Assembly (NCBI RefSeq): GCF_026626335.1
Contig: NZ_JAPNTZ010000013.1
Span: 62,001-126,000 of the forward strand
DNA from: Paractinoplanes pyxinae
GTDB lineage: Bacteria > Actinomycetota > Actinomycetes > Mycobacteriales > Micromonosporaceae
Reading direction: 5' to 3'
DNA length: 64,000 nucleotides
Shown here: piece by piece, positions 56,374 to 64,000 of the stretch
How the letters are laid out: each line of letters begins with the position of its first letter
How positions within the stretch are numbered: position 1 is the stretch's first letter
The notes under the pieces: model-generated
Databases searched by the model: none
Told to the model about the DNA's origin: nothing
Seen by the model: the letters and a program-made list of their open reading frames with translations, nothing else
Program-made: the position numbers and the translations under genes

Positions 56374-57395
56374 AAAGCCTCATCCCGCAGGCGCTGAGCC
56401 GCCCGCAAAAGAGCGGCCGCCTCGGCCTGGTCCGGCTTCGGCTCGCGGACGCCCGAGGCCAGCGCCAGCACCTCGTCCACGGTCTCGATGCCGCCCAGCG
56501 CCTCACGCACCGGCCGCCCCAGCACCTCGGTGCGCCCGGCTGCCTCGTCCCGGCAGAAGACCGACATCTCGCACGCCGACAGGCATTCCGGAGCGTAACG
56601 CGCGGTCAACGCGTCGAGCGAGGTCACCAGGGCGTCGACGGGCTGCGCGAGGTCGAACGACAGCGAGGCGGGCAGCGACTCGATCAGCGACGACACGGAC
56701 TCCAGCCGCGACAGCTGCCGCTTCAAGGTCGACAACTGCTTGCGTACGTCGAGAACCACCGCCACCGGCTGGAGCGAGAAGTTCTCGGGGCACACCAGGA
56801 CCACGTCGTGGCTGACCCGTTCGTCACCCAGCAGCCGCCGCAGCGCGAGCACGTACACGGCGGCCTGCACCGCCGCCGCCGACACGGCCGTCCCGTCGGC
56901 CTGCCCGTCGATGATCGCGAACGACTTGATCTCGACGACCTGCAGCTGCGAGCCGTTCTGATAGGCGATCAGGTCGGGCTCCAGGAACACCGTCTGGCCG
57001 GCGACGTCGAGCGTCAGCAACGGATGGTCGAGCAGCCCTTCGGCGCCACTGCGCAACAACGCCCGCGTACGCGTGTGCCGAGCCGAGAGCGTGTCGTCCT
57101 CATCCGCGCCCAGGTCCTCGTAGCCGCCGACGTACGCGCCCAGCGTCGAGCGCAGCAGCGCGCAGTCGTCCGCCTTGAGCATGGCCTCGAACGCGTTGCC
57201 GCGGGCCAGCGCGAACCGGGACTGCCCGAAGGCGCCCGGAAAGCCGATCCGCTCGGCCAGCCGCACCTTGTCGACGCCCGCCGCGTCCAGGACGGCCCGG
57301 CGGGTGCAGCCCGGGTTGGCGGTGAGGGCGGCCACCGTACGGGCGTTGTGCCTTTTGCCCGGGGCGGAGCCGCGCAGCCGGTCGACCTGGCTCAC
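56370..57395 (-). CDS. Iron-sulfur PD-(D/E)XK nuclease (Cas4/AddB/RecB-like)
   Basis: 341 residues. The nuclease core has RGNAFE at 65-70 (motif I), D141 in FLEPDLI, E155 and K157 in VVEIKS, and Q177 to Y181 in VQAAVY, the full RecB-family set. Four cysteines, C30 near the N terminus and C271, C275 and C281 near the C terminus, are placed as in the 4Fe-4S pins of Cas4, AddB and Dna2. This predicts a 5'/3' DNA exonuclease or strand-processing role. No CRISPR array, Cas1 or Cas2 is present. It sits between two unknown genes with four-base overlaps, so a three-protein system is likely. A small SF1 helicase lies 6 kb away and could be a partner. Confidence 0.82.
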   Translation of the reverse strand: MSQVDRLRGSAPGKRHNARTVAALTANPGCTRRAVLDAAGVDKVRLAERIGFPGAFGQSRFALARGNAFEAMLKADDCALLRSTLGAYVGGYEDLGADEDDTLSARHTRTRALLRSGAEGLLDHPLLTLDVAGQTVFLEPDLIAYQNGSQLQVVEIKSFAIIDGQADGTAVSAAAVQAAVYVLALRRLLGDERVSHDVVLVCPENFSLQPVAVVLDVRKQLSTLKRQLSRLESVSSLIESLPASLSFDLAQPVDALVTSLDALTARYAPECLSACEMSVFCRDEAAGRTEVLGRPVREALGGIETVDEVLALASGVREPKPDQAEAAALLRAAQRLRDEAL

Positions 57396-57958
57396 TCGCC
57401 GCCCCGCTGATGAGGGACGGCCGGAAGCCCGTACAGCTGCTGTTCCTGCGAAAGATGCTGGGCCCGTTCGACCGCCACCGCACGCATCGGCTCCTCAGCC
57501 TCGACGGCGGCGACAAGCTCGGGCGCCTCCAGAGCGGCCCGCGTCGCCGCCACCAGATCAAGAGCTTCCGGCCCGTGCGGTACGTCTTCGGCCAGCGCGC
57601 GCAGCAGCCGGTGCGCCGCCCGGCCGGACCCGGGACGCATCGCCACGAACTCGGCCACCCGGATCACGGCGGTCAGCTCGGCGGCCCGCTGCCCGGCCGG
57701 CGTCACGACGCGGCGCTCGAGCGGCCACTCGGCCAGCGCGACCAGGCCGCGGGCCGGGGTGAGATCGAGGTTGAGCGCCGCGCACAGCCCGGAGGCGGGA
57801 TCACGACGCAGGCTCGCGAGCGCCGGCATCGACAGGTCGCCGTCGAACAGCGCGCTGTGCACGTCGACCAGCAGGCGGGGTGAGGCAGGGGCGCCGAGCA
57901 GCAGCAGCGCGTGGCGTGCCTGCTCAGCCGTGGTGGGCATCGTGCTCAGACCGTTCAC
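57392..57958 (-). CDS. First gene of the iron-sulfur nuclease operon, function unknown (188 aa)
   Basis: 188 residues. GTG 57958 has CGGAGAG eight bases upstream; ATG 57940 is an alternative. The sequence is helical, Ala/Leu-rich, with no membrane helix, metal or nucleotide motif. Only VTPAGQRAAELTAVIRVAEFVAMRPG near residues 84-109 stands out as a possible helical bundle or DNA-binding segment. Its stop overlaps the nuclease start by four bases. It may be a regulator or adaptor of the nuclease. Confidence 0.55.
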   Translation of the reverse strand: MNGLSTMPTTAEQARHALLLLGAPASPRLLVDVHSALFDGDLSMPALASLRRDPASGLCAALNLDLTPARGLVALAEWPLERRVVTPAGQRAAELTAVIRVAEFVAMRPGSGRAAHRLLRALAEDVPHGPEALDLVAATRAALEAPELVAAVEAEEPMRAVAVERAQHLSQEQQLYGLPAVPHQRGGE

Positions 57959-58099
57959 CGGCCGCTCTCCGTGGGGGGTCTCCGCAAGAACAAGACTCTA
58001 GATCTTCTTACACCGGCGCGGCAATGTGCGGACGAGTCACAACTTTCACTCCCCATAGCGATTAACACTCGCATATCGGACGGCCCGCGTTCCGCGCGC

Positions 58100-58105
58100 T
58101 ACGTT
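58100..58105 (+). promoter_or_regulatory. -10 box TACGTT of a leaderless promoter
   Basis: TACGTT ends six bases before ATG 58112 of the DUF427 gene, with no ribosome-binding site between, and so fixes the start. Confidence 0.5.
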
Positions 58106-58111
58106 CGGACT

Positions 58112-58396
58112 ATGCCGAAGGCCATCTGGAACGACGAAGTGATCGCCGAGAGCGACGACACCGTGGTTGTCGAGGGAATTCAGTACTTCCCGCGCGAGTC
58201 GCTGCGCGAGGACGTGCTGGCCCCCAGCGACACCCACACCGTCTGCCCCTGGAAGGGCAGGGCCTCGTACTACACGCTGACCGCGGACGGGCACACGACG
58301 CCCGACGCCGTCTGGTTCTATCCCGAACCGAAGCCGGACGCCAAGGTGGTGCGCGACCGCGTCGCCTTCTGGAAGGACGTCCGCGTCGAAGCGTGA
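58112..58396 (+). CDS. DUF427 family protein
   Basis: 94 residues with the typical core DTVVVEGIQYFPRESLR, CPWKGRASYYTLTADG and AVWFYPEPKPDAKVV. Small beta-tent-fold proteins of this family are widespread in bacteria and have no assigned reaction; the conserved Cys in TVCPWKG and the Trp residues suggest a ligand pocket. It is divergent from the nuclease operon with 153 bases between. Confidence 0.88.
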   Translation: MPKAIWNDEVIAESDDTVVVEGIQYFPRESLREDVLAPSDTHTVCPWKGRASYYTLTADGHTTPDAVWFYPEPKPDAKVVRDRVAFWKDVRVEA

Positions 58397-58434
58397 CCCC
58401 GTCGAGTGACACCGGGCCCGCTCACGCTCACTTC

Positions 58435-58824
58435 TCAAGCGATGCGCGGGTGGGCCTGCTCGATCGACGTGACCTCGAGGTAATCCAGCATGTCACGCTG
58501 CTCCGCGGCGTCGAGCGCCCCGAACGCCTCGTAGGCGCTCGCCCGCGAGTGCTCCGTCTCGCCCGCCAGCAGCGCGATGATCCCCGACCAGGCCAGCGAG
58601 ACCCGGTCGAACAGGCGCGCGCGCCGCAGCGAGGTCAGCCGGCTCAGCATCGCCACCTTGGTCGCCGCGTCGTCGTCGTGCGGGATCCGGTCGGACAGCT
58701 CGAACAGCGCCTTGCCCCGGTACGGGTGCTCGGACTCGACCATGCGCGCCAGCTCGGCGTTCGACATCTGGTCGACGGCCGGCGCCGGCCCGCGCCGGGG
58801 CAGCGACGGCTTCTCAGCGGGCAC
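58435..58824 (-). CDS. Small protein downstream of a YbaB-type gene
   Basis: 129 residues from GTG 58824. Frame overlaps the YbaB-type gene by 11 bases. The C-terminal 90 residues are helical: FELSDRIPHDDDAATKVAMLSRL and YEAFGALDAAEQRDMLDYLEV. The N-terminal ~25 residues are Pro/Arg-rich. No known domain. It is probably a partner of the YbaB-type protein, as the same pair of a small YbaB-like gene and a helical gene recurs in actinobacteria (from general knowledge, not checked). Confidence 0.55.
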   Translation of the reverse strand: MPAEKPSLPRRGPAPAVDQMSNAELARMVESEHPYRGKALFELSDRIPHDDDAATKVAMLSRLTSLRRARLFDRVSLAWSGIIALLAGETEHSRASAYEAFGALDAAEQRDMLDYLEVTSIEQAHPRIA

Positions 58825-59239
58825 GGCTGTCCCGCCCGCTCTCGTAGCCGTTGCCGGGCGACTGGTGCGGCAGCGTCGGCGTGTTCTCGAACGTGGGGAA
58901 CGGTCGCGCCGACGGCATGACCGGGGCCGGCGGTTCCTCCGGATCACCCAGGAATCGTTCGGTGTAGCTGTCGAGCACGGCCTTGCCGTCCTCGGTCTCG
59001 GCGCCCACGGTCTCGTCGACGGCCACCGCGACCTGCTCGGCCAGCGCGGCCTGGGCCCGGCGCATGGTCCGCAGGATCTCGGCCGAGAGCGTCGCCCCGC
59101 CGAGCCGCTGCACGCGGTCGTCGAGCCGCAGCCCGGTGACCACACCGGAGCTGCCCACGGTCACCGTGACCACGCCGTCCTCGTCGGTCGCGGTCGCGCT
59201 GAGCGCCGCGAGCCGGTCCTCGAGATTTCCACCCGGCAC
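58814..59239 (-). CDS. YbaB/EbfC-like DNA-binding protein
   Basis: 141 residues. Residues ~1-100 follow the YbaB/EbfC nucleoid-associated fold (VVTVTVGSSGVVTGLRLDDRV, then helices LRTMRRAQAALAEQVAVAVDETVG). The last 40 residues are Pro-rich and disordered. Family members bind DNA as dimers; in actinobacteria, diverged copies often accompany type VII secretion loci, but none is seen here. It overlaps the following gene by 11 bases. Confidence 0.75.
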   Translation of the reverse strand: MPGGNLEDRLAALSATATDEDGVVTVTVGSSGVVTGLRLDDRVQRLGGATLSAEILRTMRRAQAALAEQVAVAVDETVGAETEDGKAVLDSYTERFLGDPEEPPAPVMPSARPFPTFENTPTLPHQSPGNGYESGRDSRAR

Positions 59240-59380
59240 AGCTTTGTCCTCCGTTGCCGACTTTTGTGCTGTTGGCGTCCTATGAGATCACGATCAGCGG
59301 CCGGGCCGCCGCACACCCCGTCCCCATCATTCGCTCAACTACCCCCGAACGCGACCGATCAGGCGCGCCGGAGGTGCTTC

Positions 59381-61063
59381 ATGGGGCGTTTCGGCAAGGT
59401 CCTGGACCGCGTACGGCGCGGCGTCGACATCACGATGATCTTCGCGTCGCTCCTGGCGCTGGCCTGGACGCCGCTGGTCGGTCGCGGGGACAGCGTGCTG
59501 CGCTGGAGTCTCGCGCTCGCCGCGGCGGCGGCCGTCAGCGCCGGGGTGGCCCGGCTGAGCAAACGCTGGCCGCTGGCCCAGTACGCCCCGGTGTCGGCGG
59601 CGGTCGTCGCGGCGGCCGTGCAGACCTCCCTGGGCGACCCTGCGACCGTGATGATCTGGCTGATCCTGATCGTCACGGCCGTCATCCTGATCCGGCAGTT
59701 CCTCGGTTCGCACACCAACGAGGGACTGATGCGCGACCTCACCCGGCAGCGCGCGATCCTGGCCCGCCAGGCGTTCCGCGATCCGCTGACCGGGCTCGGC
59801 AACCGCGCCATGTTCATGGACCACGCGCGCGACGCCCTGGAGGACGCGGACGACACCAAGACCGCGGTGATCCTGTTCGACCTCGACGGCTTCAAGGGCG
59901 TGAACGACACGTACGGGCATGCCGCCGGCGACGAACTGCTGAAGGCCACGGCCGAGCGGCTCAATGCCAACGTACGGGCCAACGACACGGTCTCCCGGCT
60001 CGGCGGCGACGAGTTCGTCGTGCTGCTGCCCCGGCTGGCCGACGAGCAGATGGCCGACACGGTGGCCGACCGGATCCTGCACGACCTGCAGAAGCCGCTC
60101 ACCGTGGACGACCTGGTCCTGTCCGTCCGGGCCAGCGCCGGCATCTCGATCACCGAGGGCGGCACGCTCGACGTGGACACCCTGCTGCGCGAGGCCGACG
60201 AGGCGCTGTACCACGCCAAGGACGACGGCAAGGGCGTCGTGCGCCGCTTCGACCCCGTACGGTTCGCCGAGGCCGCCCAGCGCCGGCGCGACGAGTCCGA
60301 CCTGCGCCGGGCCCTGGCCGAGATGCAGTTCGAGGTGCACTACCAGCCGATCGTCGACCTCAACGGCGAGATGGCGGTGGGCGTCGAGGCGCTGGTGCGC
60401 TGGCGGCACCCGGTCCGCGGCCTGCTCGGGCCGGGCGACTTCATCGAGCTGGCCGAGACGCTCGGCCTCATGCCCGGGCTCGGCCTGTGGGTGCTGCGCG
60501 AGGCGTGCGCCCAGGCCGTCGAGTGGCAGCGGGACAACCCCGGCTTCAAGGTCAACGTCAACCTGTCGGCCACCCAGCTGTCCAGCCCCGAACTGACCGA
60601 CGAGGTCGGCGCCGTGCTGGCCGACACCGGCCTGCCGCCCAACTCGCTGGTGCTCGAGCTGACCGAGTCGATGGCGCTGACCGACCTCACCGAGTCGGCC
60701 CGGGTGCTGGGCGCGCTGAAGACCTTGGGCGTACGCATCGCCCTCGACGACTTCGGCACGGGCTTCTCGTCGCTGAGCCACCTGGGCGCCCTGCCGGTCG
60801 ACGTGGTGAAGATCGACAAGTCGTTCGTGGCGGCCATGCGCGAGACGACGGCCAACGGCTCGGTCGCGGAGGCCGTCCTACACATCGCCCGTACATTCAA
60901 CCTGGCCCCCGTGGCCGAGGGCGTCGAGGACGAGGTGCAGGCCACCCTCCTGCGCGAACTGGCCTGCGCCGAGGCCCAGGGCTACCACTTCGCCCGCCCG
61001 ATGCCGGCCGCCGAACTCACCGGTCTGCTGACCCGCCAGTCGGCCGGCCTCCAGATCCGCTGA
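59381..61063 (+). CDS. Membrane GGDEF-EAL protein (c-di-GMP cyclase/phosphodiesterase)
   Basis: 560 residues from ATG 59381 after GGAGGTGC. Three membrane helices span about 16-110. The GGDEF domain (~130-290) has an intact GGDEF at 208-212 and the inhibitory I-site RAND at 199-202. The EAL domain (~310-555) has an intact VEALVRW, ELTESM, DDFGTGFSSL, VVKIDKSF and EGVEDEVQ. Both activities are therefore possible; in such proteins one is often dominant under control of the sensor. It is separate from the degenerate EAL protein at 36-38 kb. Confidence 0.93.
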   Translation: MGRFGKVLDRVRRGVDITMIFASLLALAWTPLVGRGDSVLRWSLALAAAAAVSAGVARLSKRWPLAQYAPVSAAVVAAAVQTSLGDPATVMIWLILIVTAVILIRQFLGSHTNEGLMRDLTRQRAILARQAFRDPLTGLGNRAMFMDHARDALEDADDTKTAVILFDLDGFKGVNDTYGHAAGDELLKATAERLNANVRANDTVSRLGGDEFVVLLPRLADEQMADTVADRILHDLQKPLTVDDLVLSVRASAGISITEGGTLDVDTLLREADEALYHAKDDGKGVVRRFDPVRFAEAAQRRRDESDLRRALAEMQFEVHYQPIVDLNGEMAVGVEALVRWRHPVRGLLGPGDFIELAETLGLMPGLGLWVLREACAQAVEWQRDNPGFKVNVNLSATQLSSPELTDEVGAVLADTGLPPNSLVLELTESMALTDLTESARVLGALKTLGVRIALDDFGTGFSSLSHLGALPVDVVKIDKSFVAAMRETTANGSVAEAVLHIARTFNLAPVAEGVEDEVQATLLRELACAEAQGYHFARPMPAAELTGLLTRQSAGLQIR

Positions 61064-61082
61064 TCTGTCGGCACTTTCTGGC

Positions 61083-62108
61083 TCAGGCCGTGCCTAAGTC
61101 GCTTCTGCGTCTGCGCCAAGCGGTCGGCGCTATGCCGAACATCGCCCCAGCCATGAGCAACAGACCATCAAGGGTTGGCTGCACCCATGTGCGGGCACCT
61201 GGGCGCTCTATTATGTAGTCGAGGTCACCGCCATTGTCGTATTGCCAGGATCTCTCGTTATGACTTCCACCGCTGGGCTCCGGAAAAGATTCAGCCAACC
61301 GCTCTTCCGTGTCCAGAAGCAACCTGAGATCAACCTTGTCGACAAGGGTGAGCTCGGATGGCTGCTCGACGTCGGAGGGACTTCTGATGTGATCGGCCAA
61401 CCGAATGGAACTGGATACCCGATCGAATCCAGCGGAGCGGCGCAAGTCGTCGCCCCACGCGAACTGCAGATCAATACGGAGGTCCGAAACGTCGCCGACC
61501 TTGGGGATCCGGCAAGTCACCTGCGTTATGCCGAGGCCACTTCGCTGCAATGTGGCCGGCGCCTCCCCGCGATCCTTCCCATCCCACCACGAAGCGCAGG
61601 GATGCTCCATCGGCGGCTCGACCACCACACCACGATTCTGCCATTCTGTTAGATCAGCGCCCTCAGGTAGCTCGAAAAAGAGGGTGAGTGGCCGATCTAC
61701 CGACAGCTTCCACAGCGTCGGTCCTCCGTCCAGCAGAACGAGTCCGATCCGACCGTACGCCCGCGGGCCCGGCTTGACGTTGACAAAGAAGCGATACGGC
61801 TGCACCTGAACACCGGCCGCGGCGCCCTTCACGGTCGGCGTCATGCCGAATACCACGCGAGAGTCGACGTTTGTGAAGACGCCGATCTGAGCTCGATCGA
61901 GCGCCGTGCTGACGGGGAGCGCCTCGCCGGCATCGAGGTTCCGGAGGGCAACAGTGGTTACGGCGCAAGCCACACCGACAACGAGGAATAGCGTCATTCG
62001 CCATTGACGAAAAGTTTCTTCGATCAGGCGCCCACACCAAACAGCAACTGCTTGACCGAAGCCCAAAAGCGCCGAGGCCGCAGCAGCAATGTAAGGATTA
62101 TTCAGCAC
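61083..62108 (-). CDS. Orphan membrane-anchored protein
   Basis: 341 residues. A hydrophobic segment lies at about 39-56 and another near the C terminus (LDGLLLMAGAMFGIAP, ~314-329); the N terminus (residues 5-25) is also hydrophobic. The loop between, ~250 residues, is extracytoplasmic with two cysteine pairs (PCASWW, TCRIPK). GC content and codon use are lower than in neighbours, which suggests recent gain. No family recognised. It lies 19 bases after the GGDEF-EAL stop on the other strand. Confidence 0.6.
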   Translation of the reverse strand: MLNNPYIAAAASALLGFGQAVAVWCGRLIEETFRQWRMTLFLVVGVACAVTTVALRNLDAGEALPVSTALDRAQIGVFTNVDSRVVFGMTPTVKGAAAGVQVQPYRFFVNVKPGPRAYGRIGLVLLDGGPTLWKLSVDRPLTLFFELPEGADLTEWQNRGVVVEPPMEHPCASWWDGKDRGEAPATLQRSGLGITQVTCRIPKVGDVSDLRIDLQFAWGDDLRRSAGFDRVSSSIRLADHIRSPSDVEQPSELTLVDKVDLRLLLDTEERLAESFPEPSGGSHNERSWQYDNGGDLDYIIERPGARTWVQPTLDGLLLMAGAMFGIAPTAWRRRRSDLGTA

Positions 62109-62216
62109 ACGCCTTTATAGCAGACAGCCGAATCGGCCTCCTGGCGGACCGGAATGGTTGCGTCCGCTCGACCGCACATGGTGATTCAGCCGAATTCGCG
62201 GTAAGTTCAGCCGTTT

Positions 62217-63509
62217 CTAGGCTTTGGCGGGCTGGACGGCGAGGCCGATACCGGGGGCGATCGGCTTGAGCTTCTTGCCGGCGAAAAGCATCAGGCTCAG
62301 CACGCTGGCGAAGATTGCGAGCGCCCCCGCGCCGTACCAGGCCCAGGTGTACGCGCCGAGTTGGTCGCGGACCAGGCCGGCTGCGGTGGCGGCGGCTGCG
62401 GCGCCGAACTGGTGGGAGGCGAAGACCCAGCCGAAGACCACGGCGCCGCTTTCGCCGAAGTATTCGCGGCACAGGGTGACCGTGGGCGGGACCGTGGCCA
62501 CCCAGTCGAGGCCGTAGAACAGGATGAACACCAGCATGCTGGGGTGGGCCGTGGCCGCGAACAGTGACGGCAGCACCAGCAGCGACAGCCCGCGCAGGAA
62601 GTAGTACGCCCCGAGCAGGATGCGGCTGTCGACCCGGTCGGTCAGCCAGCCCGAGGCGATGGTGCCGGCGATGTCGAACAGGCCGACCAGCGCCAGCAGC
62701 GAGGCGGCGGTGGTCTCGGTCATGCCGTGGTCGTGCGCGGCCGGGATGAAGTGGGTGCCGACCAGGCCGTTGGTCGTCGCTCCGCAGATCGCGAATCCGC
62801 CCGCCAGCAGCCAGAACGGCCGCGTCTTGGCGGCCTGGCCGAGGGCGCGCAGGGCGGTCCGGGCGGCGCCGGCCGGGGCGATCGGTTTCGGCTCCTCGTA
62901 GACGCCGCCGTACGCGCCCAGGCCCAACTCGGACGGGTGGTCACGCAGCCGCCACCACACCAGCGGCACCACCAGCAGCGCAGCCCCGGTGACGGTGAGC
63001 GCGGCGAGCCGCCAGCCCGAGTGTTCGGTGAGCGTGGCCAGCACCGGCAAAAAGATCAGGTTGCCGGCCGCGCCGCCCGCCGTGAGCACGCCCGTGACCA
63101 GGCCGCGGTGTTTGACGAACCAGCGGCCGGTGATGGTGGCGACGAAGCCGAGCGCCATCGACCCCGTGCCCAGGCCGACCAGCACGCCCCAGAGCAGGAT
63201 CAGCTGCCAGCTGGAGCGCATGAAGACGGTCAGGCCGGAGCCGGCCGCGACCAGCAGCAGCGCGCCCATGATGACGCGGCGGATGCCGAAGCGTTCCATC
63301 AGGGCGGCCGCGAACGGCGCGGTGAGGCCGTAGAGCAGCAGGTTGACCGAGACCGCGGCCGAGATCGTGCCCAACGACCAGCCGAACTCGTCGTGCAGCG
63401 GCCGGATCATGACGGACGGGGTGGCGCGGAATCCGGCCGCCCCGACCAGGGCGACGAAGGCGACGACGGCGACGAGCCAGGCCGGATGGATGCGGCGGAG
63501 TGTGGTCAC
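62217..63509 (-). CDS. Major facilitator superfamily transporter (oxalate/formate antiporter-like)
   Basis: About 430 residues and twelve helices. GTG 63509 is preferred because a longer start at 63581 would overlap the ATG of the divergent gene. Helix 2-3 loop AALMERFGIRRVIMG and the phrase FGWSLGTISAAVSVNLLLYGL suit the OFA-type monocarboxylate or nitrate-like branch. The middle loop GLGAYGGVYEEPKPIAPAG is charged. Substrate unknown; a GlxA-type regulator diverges from it. Confidence 0.83.
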   Translation of the reverse strand: MTTLRRIHPAWLVAVVAFVALVGAAGFRATPSVMIRPLHDEFGWSLGTISAAVSVNLLLYGLTAPFAAALMERFGIRRVIMGALLLVAAGSGLTVFMRSSWQLILLWGVLVGLGTGSMALGFVATITGRWFVKHRGLVTGVLTAGGAAGNLIFLPVLATLTEHSGWRLAALTVTGAALLVVPLVWWRLRDHPSELGLGAYGGVYEEPKPIAPAGAARTALRALGQAAKTRPFWLLAGGFAICGATTNGLVGTHFIPAAHDHGMTETTAASLLALVGLFDIAGTIASGWLTDRVDSRILLGAYYFLRGLSLLVLPSLFAATAHPSMLVFILFYGLDWVATVPPTVTLCREYFGESGAVVFGWVFASHQFGAAAAATAAGLVRDQLGAYTWAWYGAGALAIFASVLSLMLFAGKKLKPIAPGIGLAVQPAKA

Positions 63510-63579
63510 GTACAGATTCTGCGAAGTCCGGGACGATCCGGCGAGTGGCCCGAAGGCCATCATGCGCAAGAATTGGGCC

Positions 63580-64000
63580 ATGCCTCATGTGATCGCCGTC
63601 GTCGCCCTCGACGGTGTCGTCCCGTTCGACCTCGGCACGGCCACCCAGGTCTTCGGGGCCGCCCGCGATGCCGGCCGGAACCGCCTGTACGACGTCCGCG
63701 TGTGCGGCACCGGTCCGGTGCGCACCAGCGCCGGCTTCACGATCGTCCCCGACCACGACCTGAGCGCTCTGGAGGTGGCGGACACGGTTGTCGTTCCGGG
63801 CGTCGACGCCGGGTCCACCGTCACGGACGGGACGCTCCGGGACGACGTACGGGAAGCTCTTCGAAAAGCCGCCGCGGACGGCAGGAGGATCGTGTCGATC
63901 TGCACCGGCGCCTCGGTGCTGGCCGCCGCGGGGCTTCTCGACGGCCGGCCCGCCGCCACCCACTGGCTCTGGGGCAAGCGGATCGGCGGCCTCTATCCGC
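63580..64000 (+). CDS. GlxA-type transcriptional regulator, N-terminal part (cut by window edge)
   Basis: 140 codons from ATG 63580. The DJ-1/PfpI-like ligand domain is recognisable: VVALDGVVPFDLGTATQVF, VVVPGVDA and the elbow block IVSICTGASVLAAAGLLDGRPAATHW. In full-length proteins this is followed by an AraC-type DNA-binding domain, which lies outside the window. It probably controls the divergent MFS transporter gene, 70 bases away. Confidence 0.85.
   Translation, partial: MPHVIAVVALDGVVPFDLGTATQVFGAARDAGRNRLYDVRVCGTGPVRTSAGFTIVPDHDLSALEVADTVVVPGVDAGSTVTDGTLRDDVREALRKAAADGRRIVSICTGASVLAAAGLLDGRPAATHWLWGKRIGGLYP

Noticed and set aside
56370-57395. CRISPR Cas4
   Set aside because: No cas1, cas2 or repeat array in the window, and the flanking genes are unrelated; kept only as Cas4-like fold.

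Overview
The window is high-GC DNA with GTG/TTG starts, strong GC3 bias and long antisense open frames. It encodes a mycothiol-dependent dehydrogenase (MscR) and carries a block colinear with Mycobacterium tuberculosis Rv1330c-Rv1341. This points to an actinomycete. The gene style (LigD-like proteins, stand-alone prim-pol, PP2C and GGDEF/EAL regulators) suits Micromonosporaceae such as Actinoplanes, but that placement is an inference. Several genes appear to use leaderless transcripts, with a TANNNT box 6-7 nt before the start codon.

Layout. 0-6.2 kb: the 5' end of a leuS coupled to a flavin oxidoreductase, an unknown gene and a large TPR membrane protein. 6.3-14.6 kb: an RpiR-controlled histidine-utilisation operon (hutU, an M20 amidohydrolase, hutF, hutI, hutH) followed by a small P-loop enzyme. 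The M20 enzyme stands where an N-formylglutamate deformylase is expected. 14.6-23.9 kb: a housekeeping block with rdgB, rph, a glycosyltransferase, an Rv1339-type metallo-hydrolase, the cysM-cysO-mec cysteine pathway, DUF2017, clpS and pncB-pncA. 23.9-36.4 kb: two drug-efflux genes with a TetR regulator, ctaD, a monooxygenase, a LigD-type phosphoesterase fused to a dead ligase domain, an LPXTG surface protein, a GH63-type hydrolase, marR-mscR and a cupin.

36.4-59 kb is rich in helicases, nucleases and signalling proteins. It holds an EAL protein, an Mrr-like protein with a lost active site, a 1394-residue helicase with a Vsr/DUF559-type nuclease, a small SF1 helicase with a beta-family protein, a prim-pol, a GAF-PP2C phosphatase, and a three-gene operon around a Cas4/AddB-like iron-sulfur PD-(D/E)XK nuclease. 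No integrase, capsid or transposase is visible, so this is not an obvious prophage or ICE. 59-64 kb: a GGDEF-EAL protein, an orphan lower-GC membrane protein, an MFS carrier and the start of a GlxA-type regulator.

The best candidates for something undescribed are the three-gene iron-sulfur nuclease operon (54.9-58.0 kb), the intact phosphoesterase joined to a pseudo-ligase (30.0-31.1 kb), the pseudo-nuclease Mrr protein (38.4-40.0 kb), CysO with a 28-residue tail after its Gly-Gly, and the M20 enzyme inside the hut operon. No tRNA, rRNA, CRISPR array or insertion sequence was recognised.
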